Source of the DNA: Caprella mutica
Lineage: Eukaryota > Arthropoda > Malacostraca > Amphipoda > Caprellidae
Assembly: GCA_947561585.1 (NCBI GenBank)
Contig: CANNZV010001038.1
Coordinates: 1 to 64,000, forward strand
Direction of reading: 5' to 3'
DNA length: 64,000 nt
Part shown: positions 36,975-48,012 of the stretch, piece after piece
Numbering within the stretch: the stretch's first letter is position 1
Layout: every line of letters starts with the position of its first letter
Notes under the pieces: model-generated
What the model was told of the DNA's origin: nothing
Seen by the model: the letters and a program-made list of their open reading frames with translations, nothing else
Databases searched by the model: none
Position numbers and translations under genes: made by a program

Positions 36975-37709
36975 AGTCTACCTACTGTAGGTATTATTCT
37001 ACTGTAGGTATTATTACCACATTTACTGTGTTGTAATAATTCATGATTTTATATAATTTAACAGAAATATTTATTATGATTTTTAATTTTCCAATTTAAT
37101 TTGTAAACATATTTCTTAAAAAAAATAATTGTTTTCGTAGAAAAAATAATTATATAAACTATAATCCAAGGTTAAATTAAAATCCAATATAATTTACAAT
37201 ATAGTGTAAATATATTACTATTTTTTATCTATTGAAATGACTAAACTATCACAGTGAGTAAATATTTCTCTCCTTCATTTTCTATCAGTCAGTGTATGCT
37301 TTTTTTTTCACATTATCGCATCTATTGTTCTACTGTCAGTGCCCCCTATCGACCATTCAATCTTTGTCTACAGGCCCCTTATCGACTGCATGGGGGCTGC
37401 ATATATATATATACTATATATATATATATATACACATACACAAACCACCCCCTCCAAAACCCCTCCCGCCTCCTATGCCCCGTCCACTTTCATAACACTT
37501 GCCCTCTGGAGGATTAATAATATTGCTATTGTTTTTATTTTCATAAGCATGAGCATTGGATATTATTGGTATTTAATGTATATATATAAATGTTAATACT
37601 AATCATTAGTAATTTGGGATATGTCGGTAATAGTACTTATATATTCTCTTTAAATTCTTATTTTACGTATTACATATATTTTAAATTAGAAAGTTTAGTT
37701 AATAAATAT
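36975..37709. other. No gene; TA microsatellite
   Basis: (TA)n with interruptions at about 37400-37432. The open frames that cross it are unrecognised. Confidence 0.5.
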
Positions 37710-37763
37710 ACTAGTGTAAACGTGCCGTCATCTTACATATTTATTTTATAGACAATGATGGTA
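37710..37763 (+). mobile_element. Family F, head fragment
   Basis: ACTAGTGTAAACGTGCCGTC through TTTTATAGACAATGATGGTA only; the rest of the element is absent. Confidence 0.45.
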
Positions 37764-37811
37764 CAAACTCTTTCCAATCAGTGTATTTAAAGACAAAATA
37801 TATATTATAAT

Positions 37812-37851
37812 ATCTCTAACATATATTTCTTTATTCTTTTTCCAGGTAAGT
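37812..37851 (+). promoter_or_regulatory. Candidate recursive (zero-length exon) splice site
   Basis: A branch-point-like CTCTAAC (37814-37820) precedes a pyrimidine tract (TTTCTTTATTCTTTTTCC) and CAG, immediately followed by GTAAGT; the junction is 37845|37846. The branch A is about 26 nt from the AG. A strong 3' splice site fused to a consensus 5' splice site is the definition of a ratchet point, used to remove very long introns stepwise in insects and vertebrates. It would imply that a + strand gene spans this window with its exons outside. Chance occurrence cannot be excluded from one site. Confidence 0.55.
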
Positions 37852-38042
37852 AAAAGACTCCAAATTCTCTGAGACAAATTGGGCCAGACCGCAACAAAAA
37901 TATTGCCAAAAATGTCGACTGTGGTACGTAATAGCCACTGCTAAAAATTATGTACCAATCGTTATGTAACTTTTATTATGATTAGTATCATTGTAGGTAT
38001 CATTGATGCCAGTTACCATTGGTATTGGTAATTACTATGGTA

Positions 38043-38187
38043 GTGACAATATGCTTTCAAAGTTATAGTTATAAAAATGAAATAGTATCGAATACTATAT
38101 ACTGCTGGTGTAGATTGATTCAATACTCTTTAATTCTCGCCATTTATAATATTTTCAGGGATCTATGATTTTAATTTCATATTGATG
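38043..38187. mobile_element. MITE-G copy 1
   Basis: Ends GTGACAATATGC and a diverged complement (TTCATATTGATG). The core ATCGAATACTATATACTGCT and ATTCAATACTCTTTAATTCT align with 51075-51234 over the full length. Confidence 0.65.
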
Positions 38188-38477
38188 ATTACAACCTTAG
38201 ATATTTTCTATCATTGCTACCAATTCAAATAGGTGTTACATAGTTTCCGTCCTATAAGTTAGAATTTATCCGAACTCTGTACGCATGTCGTTTGTCGTTT
38301 GTATGAGCACTCGAAAATGAACAAATTCTTCGTCTAATATCAAAAAATAGCAAGAAACTTCTAACTGTAATATGTTGCTCGCTAGGAGAAAAAATTATAG
38401 GTGGGGACTTCAGTTGGATAAACAGTTAAAATTGTATAAGAAATAAGGAAAATTTATGATGGAACTATTGAGAATAT

Positions 38478-38723
38478 AGGGCCGTACACACGTAGGGTTT
38501 TTTGAGTCTTTCTACCAGACTTTTTGTTAAGCTCCTCCTACTTTTTCCACGAGAATATATAATATAAGTATCCATGATACCTGCAAGTACCATGGATAGT
38601 GGATACCAACTAAAATAAATAATAATTATATCGTTTTTTCTTATATTCTCGTGGAAAAAGTAGGAGGAGCTTAGCAAAAAGTCTGGTGGAAAGACTTAAA
38701 AAACACTACGTGTGTACGGCCCT
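38478..38723. mobile_element. MITE-2, full copy
   Basis: Left end AGGGCCGTACACACGTAGGG, right end complementary (CTACGTGTGTACGGCCCT). The arms include AAGCTCCTCCTACTTTTTCC and ACGAGAATAT. The central palindrome (38567-38612) carries a small internal duplication (ATGGATAGTGGATACC). The inner right arm is nearly identical to that of the 30199 copy. Confidence 0.88.
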
Positions 38724-39160
38724 TTAGAGTGAATTACAATTAATAAAATATACCTTTTCATATACTAGGTTACTGTGCTTTATTTTAATATGGCAATAAT
38801 TAATTTAATTCTCCGTGAATCCAATTACTAAATTCTATTTCTCTGTCTATATTTCCATACCCATTCATTTAATATTGAAACATGACTGTCTCGTTTTTCA
38901 CTATTCATCCGAACTTACCAGTCATTCATCGTGACTATGTAACCTATATTCACTAGTACATCTGCCACAAAAACTCTAATGATTTATAGATGGATGATAA
39001 ACCGTTATTGTCTTCCTTTACGTCGATATAATCCATACCTTTTATGATAGAAATAGATTGCTTATACTGCAATTAGGTAGATTGGAAGTACTGTCTACCC
39101 AATGAAAATGTTATGGTTGGGTCATAGAAGAGGAAATGGGGTGCTCTCTTAATCTTCTAT
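38724..39160. other. No feature seen
   Basis: AT-rich DNA. Confidence 0.5.
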
Positions 39161-39169
39161 GGCCCCACC
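39161..39169. repeat. Left 9-bp target duplication of FB2
   Basis: GGCCCCACC, repeated exactly at 39630-39638. Confidence 0.85.
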
Positions 39170-39629
39170 GATTCCAGGAAAATAACCCCCCGTGCAAAAA
39201 ACCCCCCGCGGTCAAAAAACCCCCGTGCAAAATACCCCCAGGACAAAAACCCCCGTGCAATAAACCCCCCGGACAAATACCCCCCGGACAAAAAAAAAAC
39301 CCAAGCAAAAAACCCCCGGTGCAAAAAAAACCCGGTCTATATAAATAGCATAATTCATTTTTATTAATATATTAAACATTATTCAATGCGAACCAATAAT
39401 TATTACATTTTCTTCGAAAATATGACAATTAAATTAATTACAATAAATTATGCTATTTATATCGACCGGGGGTTTTTTGCACCGGGGGTTTTTTGCTTGG
39501 GGGGTTCTTGTCCGGGGGGTATTTGTCCGGGGGGTTTATTTTACGGGTTTTTTTGTTCGGGGGGTATATTGCACGGGGGTTTTTTAACCGCGGGGGGTTT
39601 TTTGCACGGGGGGTTACTGTCCTGTCACC
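39170..39629. mobile_element. FB2, foldback transposon with C-run/G-run arms
   Basis: A 460-bp element between perfect 9-bp duplications. The left arm (39170-~39350) begins GATTCCAGGAAAATAACCCC and is a series of ~15-16-bp modules such as CCCCCCGTGCAAAAAA and CCCCCCGGACAAATA. The right arm (~39452-39629) is the complement and ends GGGGGGTTACTGTCCTGTCACC. A ~100-bp AT-rich centre is flanked by an extra inverted pair (TATAAATAGCATAATT). No transposase frame is present; open frames in the arms (KPPCKIPPGQKPP-like) are artefacts. Arms of short tandem modules plus a 9-bp duplication place it with FB1. Confidence 0.85.
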
Positions 39630-39638
39630 GGCCCCACC
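39630..39638. repeat. Right 9-bp target duplication of FB2
   Basis: GGCCCCACC, identical to 39161-39169. Confidence 0.85.
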
Positions 39639-39662
39639 ATAATAATTTCTCCCTTTCTAGTT

Positions 39663-39873
39663 GGGTTAGTTAATATTCATCAGTTCCTCATATTCGGACA
39701 CGTGAAAAACAAAATATTAATACAAATAGAGATAATATTTTTTTTAATTGGAGTCCATAATGCCAATTTTATTTTATCGATACCAATTAAAATTAAAGTT
39801 AAACATAATTATTATGTATTTTTTTCTTACGTGTCCGAAGATGTGGAACTGTTCAATAACTTGTAACTTTCCC
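39663..39873. mobile_element. MITE-1, diverged copy
   Basis: The right end matches the family well (ATGTGGAACTGTTCAATAAC then TTGTAACTTTCCC). The left end is a diverged complement (GGGTTAGTTAATATTCATCA then GTTCCTCATATTCGG). The centre retains a weak form of the palindrome (GGAGTCCATAATGCC ... GATACCAATT). Confidence 0.65.
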
Positions 39874-40470
39874 TATAGCTTAATGTTGCTTTTTTTAGAT
39901 GAAGATAAAGAAATCGAACCATAACTATGACTTTAAATATTATAATACATTTATTATTTGGTAAATAAACCTATTAATGTATCTTAATTATATAATTAAA
40001 TATTTATGTTATTATATATCACTGATTTTTTGTAAAATACGATATAAAATTTCCCACCGCACTAATCACTTCGGTATAAATCTAAACTTTACGAAGAAAA
40101 TATGCTATAAAAATGTCAGCCATTTTATTTTCCCTCTAGGCCTAAATTGATGATAGGCCTTGCAATTTATCGGGAGAAAAAACAACACAAAAAGTGTCTC
40201 TGAGACCATTAGAAATTATTGCCACTAAAATTCACTTTAAATTGAACCAATGTTGTTATACATGTTGTTCTTTCTAACTGAAAATTAGAAAATTAGAAAA
40301 AAATATAATATAATAGACAACTAAATGGTAGAATTAAAATCTAATAGACAATTAAATGATAAAATTAAAATAAAATGGACAATTTTCTTCTATATTACTG
40401 GGGCAGTCATCCATTGCTAATTCAATTATTATAACAGGTTTATATTTAAATTCAAATACGTATTATCAGT
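39874..40470. other. No feature seen
   Basis: AT-rich DNA. Confidence 0.5.
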
Positions 40471-40622
40471 GGTGCACGGCGAATTGCCACCGGGGGAATT
40501 GCCACTGGGTGAACTGCCCATGTGGGTGAATTGCCACCGGGTGAACTGCCCATGTGGGTGAATTGCCACCGGGTGAACAACTCTCACTGACTGCATCACT
40601 ACATACACGAGATGAGCAAAAC
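40471..40622. mobile_element. FB1-type element, left-end fragment
   Basis: It begins GGTGCACGGCGAATTGCCAC exactly as FB1 does, has a shorter module array (to about 40577), then the same junction into AACTCTCACTGACTGCATCA and ACACGAGATGAGCAAAACA, where similarity stops. There are fewer modules than in FB1, so arm length varies between copies. Confidence 0.85.
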
Positions 40623-40704
40623 ACAGTACATATATACTGATTTAACTAAAATATTACCTACTCTCTAAAGTCAAAACTATAATTTTTTAAATTATTAATA
40701 TTAG

Positions 40705-40780
40705 TGTGACCCGTAGTCATGGCCACAAATTATTAGTTTTTCCTTCATAATTATCAAAGACTTCGGACAGACAGATGGAT
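40705..40780 (+). mobile_element. Family F, tail fragment
   Basis: GTGACCCGTAG and GCCACAAATTATTAG align with the later part of the 32194 copy; it ends GGACAGACAGATGGAT. The head is absent. Confidence 0.45.
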
Positions 40781-40865
40781 AGAAAGTTATGTTACTATAG
40801 TATATATTTTGAGCATATTTTACTACAATACGATTCTCTATACTATACATATTTATACATATTTC

Positions 40866-41474
40866 TATATTGTACATATTTTGAACATATTTTACTATAG
40901 TACATATTTTGAACATATTTTACTATAGTACATATTTTGAACATATTTTACTATATTACATATTTTGAACATATTTTACTATAGTACTTATTTTGAACAT
41001 ATTTTACTATAGTACATATTTTGAACATATTTTACTATAATACATATCTTGAACATATTTTACTATAATACATATCTTGAACATATTTTACTATAATACA
41101 TATCTTGAACATATTTTACTATAATACATATCTTGAACATATTTTACTATAGTACTTATTTTGAACATATTTTACTATAGTACATATTTTGAACATATTT
41201 TACTATAGTACATATCTTGAACATATTTTACTATAGTACATATTTTGAACATATTTTACTATAGTACATATTTTGAACATATTTTACTATAGTACTTATT
41301 TTGAACATATTTTACTATAGTACATATTTTGAACATATTTTACTATAGTACATATCTTGAACATATTTTACTATAGTACATATTTTGAACATATTTTACT
41401 ATAGTACATATTTTGAACATATTTTACTATAGTACATATTTTGAACATATTTTACTATAGTACATATTTTGAAT
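40866..41474. repeat. 28-bp AT-rich minisatellite, ~21 copies
   Basis: Units of GAACATATTTTACTATAGTA plus CATATTTT. Sub-variants (CATATCTT, ACTATAATAC, GTACTTATTTT) occur in runs, which indicates local copying of blocks. Degenerate units extend upstream to about 40805. Confidence 0.95.
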
Positions 41475-42480
41475 GCTTACAAGCATGGCCAAAAAATATT
41501 TTTTCTTCAATCTGAATCTTCCTATTTTTTTAATTTATGAGATTAAAAATGCATTTATTTGACCTTTTAAAAGTTCATTAAATGCAGTTCTGAACTTTAA
41601 AAATAATCATTGCTCATGGTAATTTATTACTAATATTAATAGATACGGCTTCCGGAATCAATTAAAATATGCAAATTGTGATCAAATTTGAATGAATTAC
41701 GAAGTCAATTTTTATTAGGTTTTTGACGAATATAGTACATTTTGACTAATAGGTTTTTAGTTTGTAATATTATTACACATTTCTTCTTTCCCTTACATTC
41801 AGTATATAAGTCCATTTATTAATGCTTATAATCCTTCACTTCATCTAAGAGATTAAAGTGTTTGGGATTAATAATGTGTTAATCTTGTCCCTCTCTCCAC
41901 TCCATTAAGCTTCGTGTTTCAAAATACTTCGTGTTTCTGAGTGAAATTTTGAGAATTGAACGAATGTTAACGCTCTATTGAATAATTTTCGTACTGTACA
42001 CCTGGATTCGTATTACTGAGACGCTCAACAATATTTACGTAAACTTGAAAAAAACTTGAATATTTTAGTGAATACTTTTATTGTATTCCGAGATATTATC
42101 CACTTCGAACAGTTTCTTCTTTAAATATATATTATAATTTGGTGATATCAATAGAATTCAAACTCTGGTGTCCTTTTGCCCCTCACAGTTATTTTGAAAA
42201 ATGATAGAGAGAGAGAGAACTCTGTTGCCATGGCAACTCCTCTAAGCCTCTGATTTCATCTGTGAGTAGAAAAAATAGTTGAAAAGACAAAATATTGACA
42301 CTATTATATATTAAAATGTATATATGAATTAAAATATGTAAACCTATATTGAAAAAGAGAGCAATACTCCCTTGTACTGGTTTGTACGTAGGTCTGAAAT
42401 TTTTTTTTTTAAATATTGAAGGTACAAAAGGGCATTTCAATATCTACAACTCTTCTTGACTGCTTCCCTTTTCTTTCGCC
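41475..42480. other. No feature seen
   Basis: AT-rich DNA; a short (GA)n near 42206-42219. Confidence 0.5.
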
Positions 42481-42985
42481 TCTTCTTTTTGTTCACCTGT
42501 CCTCCTCTCTTTACCTCTCCTCCTCTCTCCACACCTCTCCTCCTCTCTTCACACTTCTCCTCCTCTCTTCACACCTCTCCTCCTCTCTTCACACCTTTCC
42601 TCCTCTCTTCAAACCTCTCCTCCTCTCTTCACACCTCTCCTCCTCTCTTCACTCCTCTCCTCCTCTCTTCGCACCTCTCCTCCTCTCTTCACACCTCTCC
42701 TCCTTTCTTCACAACTATCCTCCTCTCTTCACACCTCTCCTCCTTTCTTCACACCTCTCCTCCTTTCTTCACACCTCTCCTCCTCTCTTCACACCTCTCC
42801 TCCTCTCTTCACACCTCTCCTCCTCTCTTCACACCTCTCCTCCTCTCTTCACATCTCTCCTCTTCTCTTTACCTCTCCTCCTCTCTTTACCTCTCCTCCT
42901 CTCTCCACACCTCTCCTCCTCTCTCTACACCTCTCCTCCTCTCTCCACACCTCTCCTCCTCTCTCCACACCTCTCCTCCTCTCAC
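42481..42985. repeat. 20-bp pyrimidine-rich minisatellite, ~25 copies
   Basis: Units of CTCCTCCTCTCTTCACACCT. The + strand is almost only C and T with ACA interruptions, so all + frames are open (about 196 codons, Leu/Ser/Pro-rich). Long homopyrimidine tracts can adopt triplex structure; coding is unlikely. Confidence 0.95.
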
Positions 42986-43108
42986 CAAATTTTTTATAGC
43001 GGGTGATTTATCTCTGTTTTTTCCGCTATTTTGGCAGTCTATCCATTAATCAAGAAACTGGATTTAAAAACACGCTGCAAAACAAAAGGGAAGATTTATT
43101 CACGAGGG

Positions 43109-43430
43109 ATGGGTTCGAAACACCTTCATTGGTCCAAACTCTCACTGCTGTGGATTCGGACAGTAAAGACCAATGGGTTCGAAACACCATCATTGGTCCA
43201 AACTCTCACTCCTGTGTATTCGGACAGTAAAGACCAATGGGTTCGAAACACCTTCATTGGTCCAAACTCTCACTGCTGTGGATTCGAACAGTAAAGACCA
43301 ATGTTTTCGAAACATCTTCATTGGTCCAAACTCTCACTCCTGTGGATTCGAACAGTAAAGACCAATGGGTTCGAAACACCTTCATTGGCCCAAACTCTCA
43401 CTCCTGTGGATTCGAATAGGAAATGCATGA
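43109..43430. repeat. 64-bp minisatellite, 5 copies, each with a hairpin
   Basis: Units start GGGTTCGAAACACCTTCATT at 43109, 43173, 43237, 43301 and 43365. Each junction contains GACCAATG and CATTGGTC as 8-bp inverted arms around a ~17-nt loop. Since 64 is not a multiple of three, frames shift every unit. Confidence 0.94.
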
Positions 43431-44214
43431 GGGTTTTGGAACAACAAAGATGCATGAGACCAATAGATTAACTTTATTGGCTGGTAAATCTCTCCAGATT
43501 TACCAGTTTGGTCACATAAATAAAAACAGGATCATGTAAACTAAGTGGAGGATTTTCTCGAGACTAAATCTGAATGGGATTTTTCCCATTCGAGATGAAT
43601 GACATCTCGAACGTAAATATTAAAAAAGCTTGAAACTTATATAATTATTTCTATTTGGAAAATATATTAAAAAAGTTATTGAAGCTTAAAAATGATTTGT
43701 TGTAACTTCTAATGAAACTCTAATTGGAAAATTTCATTAACTTTACTATTTTAAAAGTATCAACAATTTATAAAAATGTTTGCGTGAAACTTTACAATAA
43801 ATAATTCTATTAGTTGAGGTCTACATTTACTAACTATCAATAAATTATGAGTTATTTCTCCCATCTATTCCCTATCGTTACACCGAGTCTTTAATCATAA
43901 ATCTGAGAGACTTGCCATGACATCTTTACATCAACTTGCTTCTATTTTTTACCTTCGAACCATAAATTTATCCTTTGGTGCTTATCAGAGATGAATTATA
44001 AGGCGCCCTATCCGTTATTTATATCTTTATATTGACAGAAAGGATGTAGAAAAACTGTTGTACGATTCAGCAGTACTTATTTTTTGTCTATGATAACTTC
44101 TATATAATCGTATTATCTCCTACTTTGGTTTTAATTTGTAAGTTATATAATATTTATGAAGTGGTGATTAATTGGAGATTTTCTTAAATATTCTACAAAT
44201 AAATGATATTCTAA
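43431..44214. other. No feature seen
   Basis: AT-rich DNA. Confidence 0.5.
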
Positions 44215-44380
44215 TTTTTTTTTTAATATTTTAAAAATATGCTAAAATGTTCTAAAAATATTCTAAAATATTATAAAAATATTCTAAAATATTCTAAAAA
44301 TATTCTAAAATATTCTAAAATATTCTACAAATAAATGATATTCTAAATATATTCTACAAACATTCTAAAATATTCCCATT
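44215..44380. repeat. AT-rich simple repeat (AAAATATTCT)
   Basis: Irregular 10-11-bp repeats of TAAAATATTCTA/TAAAAATATTC with drift at both ends. Confidence 0.85.
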
Positions 44381-44940
44381 TTTTTTAGATTTATTTACAC
44401 TTTTGATCTTGAGCTGATAAATACAATTGAAAAGGCATCTTAAATATATTTAATCAATATTATTGTTAGTTTCAACTGGAGTAATTGAGTTAATAAAATA
44501 TTCATAGTGAACTCCGTAGAGTATAGATAACTTCTTCAGTAAAATTATTGATAATCTTTGTAGGTCTGAGTTATAATGAATATAATATTAACCAATGCTT
44601 AACTCTTATGTTCATGAAATCTCCACCTTCCACTTCTGCTAGCTTATTTATTTCATATACACATTCCTTACGGAATTTAAAGAATAATTGATGTTAATGG
44701 CAAGCTGTGTCGGTACGTAGACATTAAAGAGTTACCATCACTCAATGATTTACAGACCAATGCAACAGAGAGTGAGTGTCTCTGGTGCATTTTTTAGCAG
44801 TCAGGGAACTGTTCAGGAGAACCTTTGGGGAAAATAAAAGATAATCTGATAATAATGGGGAGTGAAGATGAAATAATAATGAATAAATTCTGTGTGACTT
44901 TTCTACATCCATTTTGTGTAGGGTTTTGTATTTGACTGTT
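44381..44940. other. No feature seen
   Basis: AT-rich DNA. Confidence 0.5.
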
Positions 44941-45430
44941 TATATATTTTATTTAGTGTTTTTTTATTTATTTCATTCGCGGTGAAATTTTTACTTGACA
45001 ATTTATTCTTTATTTTATTCAGCGTGACTTTTTTATTTAACAATTTATTTATTTTATTCAGCGTGACTCTTTTATTTAACAATTCATTCATTTTATTCAG
45101 CGTGACTCTTTTATTTAACAATTTATTTATTTTATTCAGCGTGACTCTTTTATTTAACAATTCATTCATTTTATTCAGCGTGACTCTTTTATTTAACAAT
45201 TCATTTATTTTATTTAGCGTGACTCTATTATCTAACAATTTATTTATTTTATTCAGCGTGACTCTTTTATTTAACTATTCATTTATTTTATTCAGCGTGA
45301 CTCTATTATCTAACAATTTATTTATTTTATTCAGCGTGACTCTTTTATTTAACTATTCATTTATTTTATTCAGCGTGACTCTTTTATTTGACTATTTATT
45401 TATTTATTTCAATCGATGTTACTTTTATTT
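44941..45430. repeat. 39-bp minisatellite, ~12 copies
   Basis: Units contain TTCAGCGTGACTCTTTTATT and TAACAATTCATTCATTTTA. Being 13 codons long, it is open on both strands: SVTLLFNNSFILF on +, NELLNKRVTLNKI on -. Neighbouring units alternate TCATTCA and TTTATTT and later TTATC/TTATTT, a 78-bp higher-order pattern. Confidence 0.95.
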
Positions 45431-45800
45431 GACTTAGCTCATTTATTTGAATAATTTGAATATATTATCATGTTTAGATTATTTAAATTGTACTTAAACA
45501 TTATTGAAGAAAATTGATCAAAATATGAATTTAAAAAAGACGATACTTTCTGTCTATCGTGAAAGTAAATTAAATTGTATTAGTAAAACCCGTAGACTTT
45601 ACATTATCTCTCGGCTAAAATCTTAAGAAGAAATATATGATGATTACGAAATGCTAAATTAACGTTGAAAAGTGAGGAGTGTGACATGTAGTAATAAGTT
45701 AAAGTTAGTTAAATATTTAAGAGCTAAAATAATGTATACATCAGCAAAATGAGACTTAATAATCTATCATTTTTTATCCTTTGGATAATATATGATAACT
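45431..45800. other. No feature seen
   Basis: AT-rich DNA. Confidence 0.5.
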
Positions 45801-45957
45801 GGGTAAGTTCCTAGTTATGGAACTGTTGCACATTTTCGATCATATAAGGAAAAAGTATAAACTACCTAATTATAATTCTGGCATTACTTTCAAAATTATT
45901 ATATTTTTTCTAATTTGATCGAAATTGCGAAACTGTCCGATAACTCGGAACTTACCC
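45801..45957. mobile_element. MITE-1 copy without central palindrome
   Basis: A 157-bp inverted repeat: left GGGTAAGTTCCTAGTTATGG, right complement GATAACTCGGAACTTACCC. The middle is short and AT-rich. Confidence 0.8.
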
Positions 45958-47462
45958 CCTAATTTTCTAAATTTACATAGTATTAAAATTCTTATGTCAC
46001 TCAATCATTTAATCAGTAACAACTCCACTACAAACAACAGAACAACAAACAACATAATTCATTGCCAATTAACGGCCCATTGTGTGTCCATCCATGCCAA
46101 CTTTTTACCCGCTAAAATATTGCACCGTTAAAACTCAAACTGTTTAGCGCCGCCAGATTGATGACTGTGTCACACTGTAATAACAGCCGACTTATCTTGA
46201 AAGAAAAAAAAAGTATATTCAATATTGAGACTCAAAAGACTGTAAAAAAAAAGGTACCTCGAGAAATTTGCAACTTGAAGATTAATGTTATAAACTGTGT
46301 TAAGTTGATTAAATATAACAGTGTCGATTCCTTCCTATTTCTATCTATACATTAAGTTTTCATAATTCTATTTTGAGAAGAAACATTTATTAATATCTTC
46401 TAATCTATTGCATCTAAATATATAATATATTATATTATTTTCGGTGTATTCCGAAAGATGAATAATATGTTGATACCAAGAAATATATCTAAATTAATTT
46501 TTATTCCTGTTATTACATTCGTTATATTCTTCCTTAATGCATCACATTATTAATTGTTCACAATGTTATTCGCTATTTGGCAGTATGGGTCACGTATAAT
46601 TACATTGTAAAGGTCACGTTTTTTTTTCATCATACAATAACATATTATTTAGTTGTCAATAACGTTTTTGTTTACCAGCCTTTGACTGTGTTCTCAATAC
46701 TAGGAGTTACTCTTCTGTTTACTGTCACAGTGCGTGACTAGAGACTGTGACGCTCGGAATAACTCTGTGTAACGGAGACAGAGTCACAAACATACACACA
46801 ATGTCTGTAGTGAAGAAAGCAGAGTGAGAAAAATGTGCAAAATTAGCACCTATAAATAAATTGTTAGATATAAAAAAAACATACAAATTATTGATATAAT
46901 TTGCATTAACTACCACTCACCTTTTTATAGATTTATTAATAATAGTATATTTAAATTCGTCTTATGTCTATTACTTTAGTACACTTTTTATAGTAACTAG
47001 ATCTTTTTTAGTGTAATATTTAATGTTGATAGAATTGCAAATTGTACAAATACTTTATTTGTGTCATTATAAAAAATGAACAAGAATGAAAAACAGGCAA
47101 TTACAATTCTAATACAATCTGAAATACAATACACTCACACAAAATAATAAAACACACCAATATATCATATCGAGTATCTGAATATTCATGACAAAACATG
47201 AGCTCCATGAAACGAATCCTATTACTGAAATAAAGTTCACAGAAAAAGTAGCGACTTAAAATGTCTATTTTTTCTCTCCCGCTCCCTGTCCGTATCAACA
47301 CTGATCTTCTTAAAGGATTAACACACGAATAAAACTCAGGAGGTAGCAAGTCAAACTACCAGTGGTGAAACGGTGGGGAAAAGTTCATCATTGAACTATT
47401 GCTTAGTTCAATTTGAAGGGGAAAATAGAAGAGCAGAAGAGTAAAGGGCTTATCCAACGTTC
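45958..47462. other. No feature seen
   Basis: AT-rich DNA; open frames of up to 82 codons are unrecognised. Confidence 0.5.
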
Positions 47463-48012
47463 CTGGGTGCCACATTTACGTTAGAAATAAAAAGGTTACT
47501 ACCTCTAAGACTATAGTTTTAAAAATATTGGCCTTTGCGGTTATGTTCTTTGGTATATTGTTTTTAAGGTTACTAAATCATCGATTGGCTATGGTGATTT
47601 AAGGTTAATGACCCCTCAGCCAGGTCATTAAATAATATTGGAGTGGACAGTACAACAAAATAGCGGATACAACAAACTGTATTACAGCAATCTATGTTGA
47701 GAATTTCAAAGTTCTTCTTAATTAATGGAGATGTAATTTAATTATACTCATATTATATGCAATGAGGAGGAGCTAACAAGGATAAGAGCACTAACGGTTT
47801 AGTGCTCCGCCTTCTGTTGGCTCTTCCTCCAATCACAGAAGAGTTATCGTTAAGAACATTATCCGCAAAAACATTATTCTTGCAGCATTGTATCGATAGA
47901 AACTTATGCGGTAGAGACATTATCTCAAAAATTGTATGCGATGTTTGCTAGTCTTTTTAAATTTTAGACAGAAGAAACATAACCTTAATATTTGGGCACA
48001 CCGACATTTATT
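47463..48012 (+). mobile_element. Family D copy 2 (uninterrupted)
   Basis: It aligns with both halves of copy 1: GATTGGCTATGG, GCGGATACAACAAACTGTAT, the stem-loop at 47761-47830, CGTTAAGAACATTATCCGCA, and CGATAGAAAC. The TTAA at 47850-47853 is the empty counterpart of the MITE-E insertion in copy 1. Confidence 0.78.

Noticed and set aside
39111..39673. Pro/Lys- and Gly-rich open frames
   Set aside because: They lie entirely in the C-run and G-run arms of FB2.
42416..43049. Leu/Ser/Pro-rich proteins of ~196 codons
   Set aside because: They are different phases of a 20-bp homopyrimidine repeat; 20 is not a multiple of three, and any phase is open.
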